Positions 1-5,542 of a DNA stretch of 24,766 bases are shown one piece after another (the stretch's first letter is position 1; every line of letters starts with the position of its first letter). The stretch is taken from IMG/VR virus record IMGVR_UViG_3300033144_000541, positions 1 to 24,766 of that record; one strand, written 5' to 3'. A program made the position numbers and the translations under genes. The notes under the pieces were generated by a model that saw nothing but the letters and a program-made list of their open reading frames with translations, was not told the origin of the DNA and did no database searches. Source of the stretch: a virus.

Positions 1-2
1 TG

Positions 3-257
3 GCTCTTATGGATTCTTGGTTGGGTGGTATTAAGTATGACTGTAATGGACTACCAACTTATGTATATAAGGACTTCGAGGTTAGACGAGTCATATATTA
101 TCACGATGAGGCTGCATTTGATTGCAAGGAGGAGATAGCACAGGAGATACTAGACATGGGTATTAAGAGCATAGTTAAGGCAGGAGAGATGTTAAAGCTC
201 AATGTTCCTCTTGATGCAGACGGTAGTATAGGGAACGATTGGTCAAAAATTCACTAG
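3..257 (+). CDS. DNA polymerase, T7 gp5-like family A (C-terminal end, partial)
   Basis: This is the 3' end of a gene that enters from the left edge; the frame is open from base 3, so the ATG at 9 is internal. The product would be the replicative family A DNA polymerase. The visible part contains motif C of the palm, YYHDE (HDE about 24 residues after the ATG-encoded Met at 9, near codon 32), whose Asp binds catalytic metal. It also contains the characteristic end of T7 gp5: LDADGSIGNDWSKIH aligns with the T7 ending LDTEGKMGPNWAICH. That match also shows that the TAG at 255-257 is a genuine stop. The segment EEIAQEI after motif C also parallels T7 (EEIAQVV). The finger, thumb and exonuclease domains lie outside the window. 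The next gene follows after 10 bp, in the same operon. Confidence 0.88.
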   Translation, partial: ALMDSWLGGIKYDCNGLPTYVYKDFEVRRVIYYHDEAAFDCKEEIAQEILDMGIKSIVKAGEMLKLNVPLDADGSIGNDWSKIH

Positions 258-267
258 GAGAAGAGAA

Positions 268-498
268 ATGAATAATAAAATTGTAATTGGGTTAGCATTT
301 ATAGCAGCTTGTTTAAGCTTTATAGCTTGGACTTACGTATACAACGGAGTATTTGGGTTCTTTATTACACCTGACGATCCAGCAGTTGCAGGAGATAACT
401 TTGCAAGACTCGCACAGGTGATAGGTAGTGTTATCTTTGGAGGGGCAGTACTGGGAGTTGGAATGGAAGAAGTAACTAAAAAAGAAAACTTAAACTAA
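268..498 (+). CDS. Small two-helix membrane protein
   Basis: A 76-residue protein of unknown family. Two hydrophobic segments are visible: about residues 4-32 (IVIGLAFIAACLSFIAW and on) and about 46-66 (LAQVIGSVIFGGAVLGVGM), separated by an acidic loop containing TPDDPAVAGD. The C-terminus is short, charged and lysine-containing (EEVTKKENLN). Size and topology would suit a class II holin or another inner-membrane phage protein, but no lysis gene is adjacent and the neighbours are replication genes, so that is only a possibility. AGGAGAAGAG just after the polymerase stop serves as ribosome binding site. A strong promoter follows the gene, so it ends one transcription segment and precedes another. 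Confidence 0.65.
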   Translation: MNNKIVIGLAFIAACLSFIAWTYVYNGVFGFFITPDDPAVAGDNFARLAQVIGSVIFGGAVLGVGMEEVTKKENLN

Positions 499-501
499 AG
501 C

Positions 502-530
502 TTGACAAGGTGAGACAATGAGCGTATAAT
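502..530 (+). promoter_or_regulatory. Consensus sigma70 promoter
   Basis: TTGACA at 502-507 and TATAAT at 525-530 are both perfect matches to the bacterial housekeeping consensus and are separated by exactly 17 bp. Transcription should start near 537, about 25 bp before the ATG at 563. It would drive the 62-aa protein, the SSB gene and probably further rightward genes. It implies host RNA polymerase reads this arm. It is the only fully consensus promoter I found on the + strand. Confidence 0.88.
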
Positions 531-562
531 ACGCATAACAACTTAACAAAGGAAGAGAAGAG

Positions 563-751
563 ATGAGTACAGAAGAAACTGCAAGTAACGATGGCTACGA
601 GCCAGTTAGAGGTCCAAGACCAGCTCTTAGAGGATCTGATTCAGGTCACGATGATGGTTTGGAAGGTGGAGAGGCAGGAATTGTTATGAAAGACTTACAA
701 CCAGTAAGTAGTACAGAATCAGTAATCAATGGCGACTCAACAGGAATATAA
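563..751 (+). CDS. Small hypothetical protein
   Basis: A 62-residue hydrophilic protein with no recognised family. It is rich in Ser, Gly, Glu and Asp (for example ALRGSDSGHDDGLEGGEAG), has no hydrophobic segment and looks largely disordered. GGAAGAGAAGAG directly before the ATG serves as ribosome binding site. It is the first gene behind the consensus promoter at 502-530 and lies 2 bp before the SSB gene, so the two are co-transcribed and probably co-translated. A role as a small early or regulatory protein is only a guess from position. Confidence 0.6.
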   Translation: MSTEETASNDGYEPVRGPRPALRGSDSGHDDGLEGGEAGIVMKDLQPVSSTESVINGDSTGI

Positions 752-753
752 TT

Positions 754-1344
754 ATGAGCAATAAAGAATACGAGAAAAAAGCAACCACTGCTGAGATGGT
801 AATGGTGGACTTCGATACACAGGTAGAGAAGAGAAAAAAATCAGACGGGAGTTCTAATGGAAGTTACGAAGGTACGAACATTATCTTCAAGGCGTTCGGT
901 AAGGTTAATGAGAAGGGCTTCACTACGAAGACGTATGAATTTAAACCAGAACTACGCGCTCAACTTGAAGCTGTAAACAAGCCTAAAGCTCTCTTCACTC
1001 TCAATCAATATAGAGAGGTAGGCGGTCAGTTCTGGAACATTGATTCTGTAGACGTAGGACATACAGCTCAGGAAGCCCCTTCTAAGCCCTCTGGAGGCTC
1101 GTCACAAGCTTTTAACAGTGGTGTGAACCCCGCAGCGGTGGGGCAAGCTATAAACCTCGCTGTGGACGCTCTAGGGTACAAGCATGGAGACTTACAAGAT
1201 GTTAACAAAGTGAGGAAAGCTATTGATTGGTACAAGGAAGTGAAGGAGTTGTTCACAGATAATTGGGAAGCTGCTGATAAAGAGCCTAGCCCCCCTCTTT
1301 CTGCTAAAGAAGATGCACAGTTTGAGGAGGATATTCCCTTCTAG
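754..1344 (+). CDS. Single-stranded DNA-binding protein (SSB)
   Basis: A 196-residue protein. Residues about 10-105 are a mixed-charge, beta-rich region with aromatic residues (TNIIFKAFGKVN, GGQFWNIDSVDV) that fits an OB fold. Residues about 106-125 form a Ser/Pro/Gly linker. The C-terminus ends in an acidic tail with EEDIPF, nearly identical to the DDDIPF tip by which bacterial SSBs recruit partners; T7 gp2.5 likewise ends in an acidic tail. The role would be coating ssDNA at the phage replication fork and recruiting polymerase and exonuclease. The ending at TAG immediately after the Phe supports TAG as a true stop in this genome. The neighbouring polymerase and exonuclease genes fit. The call rests mainly on the tip, size and context; the OB fold was not tested. 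Confidence 0.7.
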   Translation: MSNKEYEKKATTAEMVMVDFDTQVEKRKKSDGSSNGSYEGTNIIFKAFGKVNEKGFTTKTYEFKPELRAQLEAVNKPKALFTLNQYREVGGQFWNIDSVDVGHTAQEAPSKPSGGSSQAFNSGVNPAAVGQAINLAVDALGYKHGDLQDVNKVRKAIDWYKEVKELFTDNWEAADKEPSPPLSAKEDAQFEEDIPF

Positions 1345-1355
1345 CAAGCGAAGCG

Positions 1356-1390
1356 CACAGGGCTTGAGTTCGCTCAATGCCCGAGTGTTT
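1356..1390 (+). terminator. Hairpin downstream of SSB, possible weak terminator
   Basis: GGGC-TTGAG (1360-1368) pairs with CTCAA-T-GCCC (1373-1382) around a TTCG loop, with one bulged T. The stem is extended by CAC (1356-1358) with GTG (1385-1387) across a small internal loop, and TTT follows. The stem is strong but the T run is short, so termination may be partial. It may instead be the first helix of the structured region that follows. Confidence 0.4.
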
Positions 1391-1616
1391 ATATGTGGTG
1401 GAGTTAGGTCGATATAGGTTTCACGAGCATCTATATTGAACGCCAAGCTAGCTCTACCAACATATAAACATTTCGATGAAAAGAACTATGTCAAGTCGGT
1501 GTTTTAGGCACTGTATGAGTTGGTAGATCTCTAAAACTACCGCTTTTTGGATGTACAACAACTCTTTTATTGCATAGAGATTTGTAGATAGGTCACTATG
1601 CCTTACGTTGTATGTC
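1387..1616 (+). ncRNA. Candidate structured RNA in the SSB-downstream intergenic region
   Basis: The 295-bp stretch between the SSB stop and the ATG at 1640 holds no convincing gene but is dense in helices. Helix II: 1387-1407 pairs with 1448-1469 (21 bp, one bulged A at 1459, two G-U pairs). It encloses a second helix of 1410-1417 with 1431-1438 (8 bp, one G-U) and a 13-nt loop. Helix III: 1501-1507 (GTTTTAG) pairs with 1531-1537 (CTAAAAC), competing with 1522-1526/1537-1541 (GGTAG/CTACC). Helix IV: 1550-1559 pairs with 1607-1616 (10 bp, two adjacent G-U pairs), enclosing 1572-1577/1596-1601 (GCATAG/CTATGC). G-U pairs within otherwise continuous helices favour function as RNA over a DNA palindrome. 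No tRNA, hammerhead or riboswitch consensus was recognised, so its class is unknown. It would be transcribed with the SSB operon. Confidence 0.55.
1522..1548 (+). terminator. Weak terminator-like hairpin with competing pairing
   Basis: GGTAG (1522-1526) and CTACC (1537-1541) form a 5-bp stem followed by GCTTTTT. The right arm shares C1537 with the alternative helix GTTTTAG/CTAAAAC (1501-1507/1531-1537), which would also remove the loop of the small hairpin. The arrangement resembles a terminator/antiterminator pair, but the stem is short and this is an inference from pairing alone. Confidence 0.3.
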
Positions 1617-1639
1617 ACTTTTATAACTGAGGAAACAAC

Positions 1640-1666
1640 ATGGCTAAGACAACACCAAAGAAATGA
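1640..1666 (+). CDS. Possible 8-codon leader ORF, ATGA-coupled
   Basis: ATG at 1640 follows a good ribosome binding site (GAGGA at 1629-1633, 6-nt spacing) and encodes MAKTTPKK before a TGA at 1664-1666 that overlaps the ATG of the next ORF at 1663. The next ORF has no binding site of its own, so ribosomes probably enter here and restart at the overlap. Alternatively MAKTTPKK is the true N-terminus of the next protein and a one-base difference separates the frames. Nothing in the sequence decides between these. Confidence 0.45.
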   Translation: MAKTTPKK

Positions 1667-1854
1667 GAAAGAAACAAACTCCTCATCTCTCTATTGTTAA
1701 TGAGTTAGAGATGAAGCTATGGGCTTATGATTATGACATTAGAGCTGAAGCTGGTTTACTCACTCAAGAAGAAGACGAGATAAAAGAAAAGAGTTTAATG
1801 ATTGAAGGAGAGGTAGTAGATGCAAACACAGAAGAACAACATGACTTGCACTAA
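1663..1854 (+). CDS. Small hypothetical protein upstream of sigma-like gene
   Basis: A 63-residue, highly charged, mainly helical protein of unknown family (for example LLTQEEDEIKEKSLMIEGEV). No membrane segment or metal motif is present. Its start codon overlaps the stop of a preceding 8-codon ORF with a good ribosome binding site, and it has no convincing binding site itself. The 3' end overlaps the next gene by 35 bp and contains that gene's binding site (AAGGAGAGG near 1805-1813). Tight coupling suggests it is made together with the sigma-like protein, possibly as a partner, but no function can be assigned. Confidence 0.55.
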   Translation: MRKKQTPHLSIVNELEMKLWAYDYDIRAEAGLLTQEEDEIKEKSLMIEGEVVDANTEEQHDLH

Positions 1855-2407
1855 CAATGTTATTAACCCATTAGACTATGAAGCCTTAGCTTGGAGTCAT
1901 GCTAATAAATCTAACAAAAGATTCTTAAAGGGTTCTAGCCTAGAAGATATTAAGCAAAGTGCTATGCTAGGTATATGTGAAGCTGCTAAGAACTACGACT
2001 GTAGTAAGGGTAAGAAGTTTGAGGTGTATGCTTTCTGGTATATTAGGAGAGCTATTAATCTTCTCTTCTATAAGAGTACACAAGTGGATGGTAAGCCTAC
2101 TCTTGTTGCTATAGCTGATGAAGCTTTGTATGGTGACTTACCTGAGACTGATGAATTTAACTACGAAGATTGTCAATTGATGGCTGCTGCTGATAACAAG
2201 GAAGGAGATTTATTTGTTCAAGAGTTCATGGAAGAACTTCCTCTTGAAGGGGTTGAGAAGCAATATTTTGTTGATATGGTGACAGAAGGTCCTTTGTTCG
2301 CTTCTAAGGCTTATAGAGAGACTACAGGTAACAGTATACAGAGAGCTGCACAGATTAAGAACAAGGTGAAGAGTATAGCTGCTGATTATTATGAGAGGTG
2401 TGTATAA
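1820..2407 (+). CDS. Phage sigma-factor-like protein (sigma70 family, regions 2 and 4)
   Basis: A 195-residue protein. Residues about 40-85 match sigma70 region 2: SLEDIKQSAMLGICEAAKNY parallels the region 2.1-2.2 DLIQEGNIGLMKAVDKFD block, and GKKFEVYAFWYIRRAI parallels the 2.3-2.4 GFKFSTYATWWIRQAI block used to bind core polymerase and melt the -10 element. Residues about 135-190 end in GNSIQRAAQIKNKVKSI, which resembles the region 4 recognition helix motif (GVSRERVRQIEAKAL). The middle is short and acidic, with no region 3 visible. It probably redirects host RNA polymerase to phage late or middle promoters. Start at 1820 is supported by AAGGAGAGG with about 7-nt spacing. The stop overlaps the next start (TAATG). 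An alternative is a sigma-like anti-host factor. Target promoters cannot be identified here. Confidence 0.72.
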   Translation: MQTQKNNMTCTNNVINPLDYEALAWSHANKSNKRFLKGSSLEDIKQSAMLGICEAAKNYDCSKGKKFEVYAFWYIRRAINLLFYKSTQVDGKPTLVAIADEALYGDLPETDEFNYEDCQLMAAADNKEGDLFVQEFMEELPLEGVEKQYFVDMVTEGPLFASKAYRETTGNSIQRAAQIKNKVKSIAADYYERCV

Positions 2408-3174
2408 TGTTATGTATAATTGATGGAGACTCTCCTGTCTTTGCTGCTTGTTTAGCTAATGAGGAAGATGGGGTAGTTAAGAAGAATGGTGATTTGTTTA
2501 TGTATAAGACTTTAGACAATCACATAGACAGGATATTACGAGAGACAGGAGCCACTGACTACAAGATCTTTCTAACAGGTAAGAAGAACTTTAGAACTGA
2601 TGTATGGGCTAATTATAAGGCCAATCGTGATCCAAACCTAAGACCTAAGCTACTAGAGAAAGCTAGAGATTTCTTAGAGATAACTCATAATGCTATTATG
2701 TCACAAGACAGAGAGGCTGATGACTTAGTATGCCAAGAACAGACCTTTTGTATAGCAAATGATATACCTTGTGTACTTGCCCATATAGATAAAGATATAG
2801 ATCAACAAGAAGGGAATCATTACAGATGGAAGACTCATAACAAGGAAGCTGCTCATTACACCATCACCAAAGAAGAAGGGCTGTACAATCTGTACGAACA
2901 AGCTCTCATGGGGGACAAGGGAGATAACATTATGTATTGGTTAGATCCTAACACAAAGACATGGAAGAAGGAATATGGACTAGGGAAGGTTGGAGCAGGG
3001 AAAGCTCTAGAGGGATGTAGTACGGAGAAGGAACTTCAACTTCGATGCTTGGAGGTTTATCAAACGTTAACTAGTAAGGTGACAGGTAAGCCTCCAACCA
3101 AAGAAGATTTTATTATTAATATGCAGCTCTTGTATTTAAAGAGAAGTCAAGACGATCAATGGGGAATGTTATGA
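2407..3174 (+). CDS. 5'-3' exonuclease / flap endonuclease (T7 gp6-like)
   Basis: A 255-residue nuclease of the FEN/PIN-like family, analogous to T7 gp6, which removes RNA primers and degrades DNA 5' to 3'. The metal-binding acidic set is visible in order: DGD at residues 6-8, YKANR at 70-74 (the basic segment that follows the first acidic strand), EADDL at 103-107, DKDIDQ at 128-133 and GDKGDNI at 169-175. GLGKVGAGKAL (about 191-201) is the helix-hairpin-helix-type DNA-binding loop. T7 gp6 is somewhat longer (300). I choose the ATG at 2407, which overlaps the sigma-like gene's TAA (TAATG), over the in-frame GTG at 2398, because the protein then begins LCIIDGD as the family does. The stop overlaps the next start (ATGA). 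All catalytic acids appear present. Confidence 0.85.
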   Translation: MLCIIDGDSPVFAACLANEEDGVVKKNGDLFMYKTLDNHIDRILRETGATDYKIFLTGKKNFRTDVWANYKANRDPNLRPKLLEKARDFLEITHNAIMSQDREADDLVCQEQTFCIANDIPCVLAHIDKDIDQQEGNHYRWKTHNKEAAHYTITKEEGLYNLYEQALMGDKGDNIMYWLDPNTKTWKKEYGLGKVGAGKALEGCSTEKELQLRCLEVYQTLTSKVTGKPPTKEDFIINMQLLYLKRSQDDQWGML

Positions 3175-3539
3175 ATGAACAATTTCAGAAATATCTTATG
3201 GATATATTAGAAAAAACAGGAGAATTTCTAGGTAATGAGGTTCCTGAAGTAGCACAGCAGATACTCACCTTTAGCGCTTACTCTTGCATCTTACACATTG
3301 TCACATTGTCCTGTGCTATTAGTGTTTTCTTATACGGTTGCCACTCATGGGATAAGTTTACTAAGACATGGGATTGTAAAGAGGATGCTCTAGGCGCTAG
3401 GGCTGTTGCAAAAGTAGCTCGTGCTGTTATCTTTGTAATCTTTATATATAAGGTGTTTGGACAACTATCAACTCTTATTAAGATATATGTAGCACCTAAA
3501 GTGTTCTTATTAGAATATGCTAGTGATCTTATTAAATAG
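3171..3539 (+). CDS. Small integral membrane protein
   Basis: About 122 residues from the ATG at 3171, which overlaps the exonuclease stop (ATGA) and has GGGGA 6 nt upstream. An in-frame ATG at 3159 would add four residues but lacks a good binding site. The N-terminal 30 residues are amphipathic. Hydrophobic segments follow at about residues 34-58 (YSCILHIVTLSCAISVFLYG) and about 85-105 (RAVIFVIFIYKVFGQLSTL). The C-terminus carries IYVAPKVFLLEYASDLIK, an ending I recall from uncharacterised small phage membrane proteins. A holin-type or membrane-anchoring role is possible, but no endolysin is adjacent, so function is left open. Confidence 0.62.
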   Translation: MNEQFQKYLMDILEKTGEFLGNEVPEVAQQILTFSAYSCILHIVTLSCAISVFLYGCHSWDKFTKTWDCKEDALGARAVAKVARAVIFVIFIYKVFGQLSTLIKIYVAPKVFLLEYASDLIK

Positions 3540-3593
3540 AAAGACTGAGAAAGCCAGTTTTGAGAAAATTGTTAAAAAATTGTTGGAGGTTTT

Positions 3594-3635
3594 ATGAAGA
3601 GATCGGAATTGAGAAATAGTTATGACTGTAGATAA
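3594..3635 (+). CDS. Possible 13-codon leader ORF before HNH gene
   Basis: ATG at 3594 has a textbook binding site (GGAGG at 3585-3589, 4-nt spacing) and encodes MKRSELRNSYDCR before TAA at 3633-3635. The HNH gene starts at 3622 in another frame, inside this mini-ORF, and has no good binding site of its own. Either translation couples from this leader, or MKRSELRN is the original N-terminus of the HNH protein separated by a frame change. The 54 bp upstream also hold a 9-bp direct repeat (AAAATTGTT at 3565-3573 and 3576-3584) of unknown meaning. Confidence 0.4.
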   Translation: MKRSELRNSYDCR

Positions 3636-4014
3636 GCCACACAATGGAGGAACTTGGACAACAGCAAGAAAGAAAGCCTTCATTATCTCAACCTTAAGGA
3701 GAGCAACGACAAAATGGGGGCCGAAGCAACAAGTAATACGTAACGCTAGAATAAGGAGAGGAATATATGTATGCGAGAAATGCAAGCAAGAAACTCCCGC
3801 TAGTCTCCCGCCTTTGGAAGGTAATAAAAGACGTAGGAAAGGGATCATTGCGGATCACATTAGTCCTATTGTTTCTCCTACTGATGGTTTTATTGACTAC
3901 AACACTTGGATTGATAGATGTTTTATTGAGATTGATGGGTTCCAAGCGCTCTGTTGGCAATGTGACCAAGAGAAACAAACAATAGAAAGAGCTATTAGAA
4001 AGGAGAACAAATAA
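3622..4014 (+). CDS. HNH endonuclease
   Basis: A 130-residue protein with a complete HNH (treble-clef) nuclease core. CEKC (Cys51, Cys54) and CWQC (Cys111, Cys114) form the zinc knuckles, and ADHISPI (Asp78-His79) carries the general-base His. The N-terminal half (TWTTARKKAFIISTLRRATTKW) is the basic helical lead-in typical of a phage HNH family common in T7-like genomes, where it ends in DGFQALCWQC or similar, as here. Such proteins nick or cut DNA and may be free-standing homing endonucleases or help recombination or packaging. It lies in the replication module, overlapping the next gene's start (TAATG). The start is uncertain because of the strong-binding-site mini-ORF at 3594. Confidence 0.82.
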   Translation: MTVDKPHNGGTWTTARKKAFIISTLRRATTKWGPKQQVIRNARIRRGIYVCEKCKQETPASLPPLEGNKRRRKGIIADHISPIVSPTDGFIDYNTWIDRCFIEIDGFQALCWQCDQEKQTIERAIRKENK

Positions 4015-4196
4015 TGGAGGTAGTAGACTTTACACCAGTTGATGTTCAAGCTAAGATAGATGAGCTACAAGCTGAAACACAGATGAAGATGACTAAACTA
4101 ATGGATGAGTTCTCTGTTGACTACAGAATAATAGTAGGTATGCTTGAAGAGTTGAAGATGCCTTATCTAGTAAGCTTTGAACTGGAGGAAGAATAG
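4014..4196 (+). CDS. Small coiled-coil hypothetical protein
   Basis: A 60-residue acidic, almost wholly helical protein. Residues about 10-45 show heptad-like spacing of hydrophobics (VQAKIDELQAETQMKMTKLM), so a short coiled coil is likely. There is no membrane segment or nuclease motif. The start overlaps the HNH stop (TAATG) and the stop is directly followed by the ATG of the exonuclease gene (TAG-ATG), so expression is coupled to both. It may be an accessory subunit of one of them, but this is inference from position only. Confidence 0.55.
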   Translation: MEVVDFTPVDVQAKIDELQAETQMKMTKLMDEFSVDYRIIVGMLEELKMPYLVSFELEEE

Positions 4197-5168
4197 ATGA
4201 GTAAAGTAAGAGATTTGTTTACAGAAGGTGAGATTGTTCAAGCTGTTACCGAGGCTTCAGGTAATAATTCTGTAGCAGCAGGGATATTATCTATAAGTAG
4301 TGGGCACAAGATAACTAGACAGCACATAGAATACTGGCGTAAGTCTATTGTCTTTGCAGAAGAAGGAGCTAAAGGTCCAAAGGTTCTCATCTTTGATATT
4401 GAGACAGCACCTATCAAACAATACATTTGGTCTTACTGGCACAAGTTCCACAACCTAGAGATGACCGTTAGTGATTGGTTCATCTTAAGTTATTCAGCTA
4501 AGTGGCTACATGCACCAGAAGAGGAGATTTTCTACGAGGACTTACGAGGGGTTGTTGGAAAAGAAGACGACTCTATATTACTTACAAGTATGCACAAACT
4601 GTTATCTGAAGCTGACGTTGTTATAACACAGAATGGTAACTCCTTTGACATTAAGAAGCTTAACGCCCGTTTCATACTTCAAGGTTTTGATAAACCAACG
4701 CCTTACAAGAAGATTGACACTCTTCTTATCGCTAAGAAGGAATTTGGATTCACCTCTAACAAGTTAGAATGGATGACTGAACATCTTTGTGTTAAGTACA
4801 AGAAGCTCAAGCATGGTAAGTTTGCAGGGTTTAAGTTGTGGTCTGAGTGTTTGAATGAGAACTTAGAAGCTTGGGAAGAGATGGAGCAATATAATAAATA
4901 TGATGTATTGTCTTTAGAAGAATTGTACCTGATCTTTAGACCTTGGGACAGTAAGCATCCTAACTTCAATTTGTTTGATGATGAAGAAGAGATGGCTTGT
5001 AATGCTTGTGGTTCAACTAGTCTAACTAAGAATGGTTTTGCTAGGACTAATCTGAGTAAGTTCCAGCAATATAAATGTAATGGATGCGGTAAGCCCGATT
5101 TAAGAGGACGTACCAATCTCTTGTCTAAAGAGCAAAGAGCATCGCTATTAATGAACGTAGGTTCTTAG
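4197..5168 (+). CDS. DEDDy 3'-5' exonuclease with N-terminal HTH-like and C-terminal zinc-ribbon domains
   Basis: A 323-residue protein in three parts. Residues about 8-50 look like a small helix-turn-helix (GEIVQAVTEASGNNSVAAGI then HKITRQHIEYWRKS). Residues about 62-250 are an RNase H-fold DnaQ-type exonuclease: LIFDIETAP gives Exo I acids Asp67 and Glu69, ITQNGNSFDIKKL gives Exo II Asp151, and YNKYDV gives Exo III Tyr232 and Asp236. All four acids and the Tyr (DEDDy) are present, so the enzyme should be active. Residues about 265-300 hold CNAC and CNGC (Cys268, 271, 294, 297), a four-Cys zinc ribbon resembling those in transposases. It probably processes DNA 3' ends during replication or recombination. 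If the upstream polymerase has its own exonuclease domain, which is outside this window, this would be an additional activity. Confidence 0.8.
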   Translation: MSKVRDLFTEGEIVQAVTEASGNNSVAAGILSISSGHKITRQHIEYWRKSIVFAEEGAKGPKVLIFDIETAPIKQYIWSYWHKFHNLEMTVSDWFILSYSAKWLHAPEEEIFYEDLRGVVGKEDDSILLTSMHKLLSEADVVITQNGNSFDIKKLNARFILQGFDKPTPYKKIDTLLIAKKEFGFTSNKLEWMTEHLCVKYKKLKHGKFAGFKLWSECLNENLEAWEEMEQYNKYDVLSLEELYLIFRPWDSKHPNFNLFDDEEEMACNACGSTSLTKNGFARTNLSKFQQYKCNGCGKPDLRGRTNLLSKEQRASLLMNVGS

Positions 5169-5179
5169 AGGAAGTATTT

Positions 5180-5542
5180 ATGATTATTATAAGAGATGAG
5201 CAATTAAAAAAGTTTACAAGTAGTATCTTTGGTGAATGGTGCAGTTCTTATCCGTTTGGCTACTCTCACGGAAAGATGATAGAGAAAGCTTTATTAAACC
5301 ACCTGAGTGACTGCATTGGTAACCATCTACAAGAGAAGCCAGAACTGTATGAAGACTTTATTAAGAGAGAAACAGAAAAAGCGCTTGGCGGGCCAATGAA
5401 AACTGTGATAACAAGAAAGATAAATCAGATAGTAGAGGCTAAGGTGCAAGAGGAGATGGAGAAGTCTTTTGATCTAACTCCTACGTTTATAGAAGAAGTA
5501 GTTAGTAAGCTTAACAAACTTCAGATGAGGAAAGAAGTATGA
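5180..5542 (+). CDS. Hypothetical protein
   Basis: A 120-residue soluble, predominantly helical protein with no recognised family. An aromatic N-terminal portion (SSIFGEWCSSYPFGYSHGKM, about 14-33) precedes a charged helical region (about 45-118). There are only two cysteines, far apart, and no evident zinc site. AGAGGAAG upstream of the ATG at 5180 is a good ribosome binding site. The stop overlaps the start of the next gene (ATGA), so it is translated together with the DUF3310-like protein. Confidence 0.6.
   Translation: MIIIRDEQLKKFTSSIFGEWCSSYPFGYSHGKMIEKALLNHLSDCIGNHLQEKPELYEDFIKRETEKALGGPMKTVITRKINQIVEAKVQEEMEKSFDLTPTFIEEVVSKLNKLQMRKEV

Noticed and set aside
1192-1446. 84-codon antisense ORF over the SSB end and intergenic region
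   Set aside because: It overlaps the SSB C-terminal acidic tip in antisense and runs into the helices; no start signal supports it.
1387-1469. tRNA or known ribozyme in the structured region
   Set aside because: I found no cloverleaf with an anticodon arm, T-loop consensus or CCA, and no hammerhead CTGATGA/GAAA core.
2398-2406. GTG start for the 5'-3' exonuclease
   Set aside because: It would add Met-Cys-Ile before the family-typical opening. The ATG at 2407 overlaps the previous stop as TAATG, the pattern used elsewhere in this phage.
3565-3584. Direct repeat AAAATTGTT (two copies, 11-bp period) as an operator or iteron
   Set aside because: Two copies in AT-rich DNA are weak evidence, and no further copies were found nearby.
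3510-3978. Long antisense ORFs across the HNH gene (112 and 94 codons)
   Set aside because: They overlap a gene with clear HNH motifs, have no convincing binding site and encode low-complexity hydrophobic sequence typical of shadow frames.
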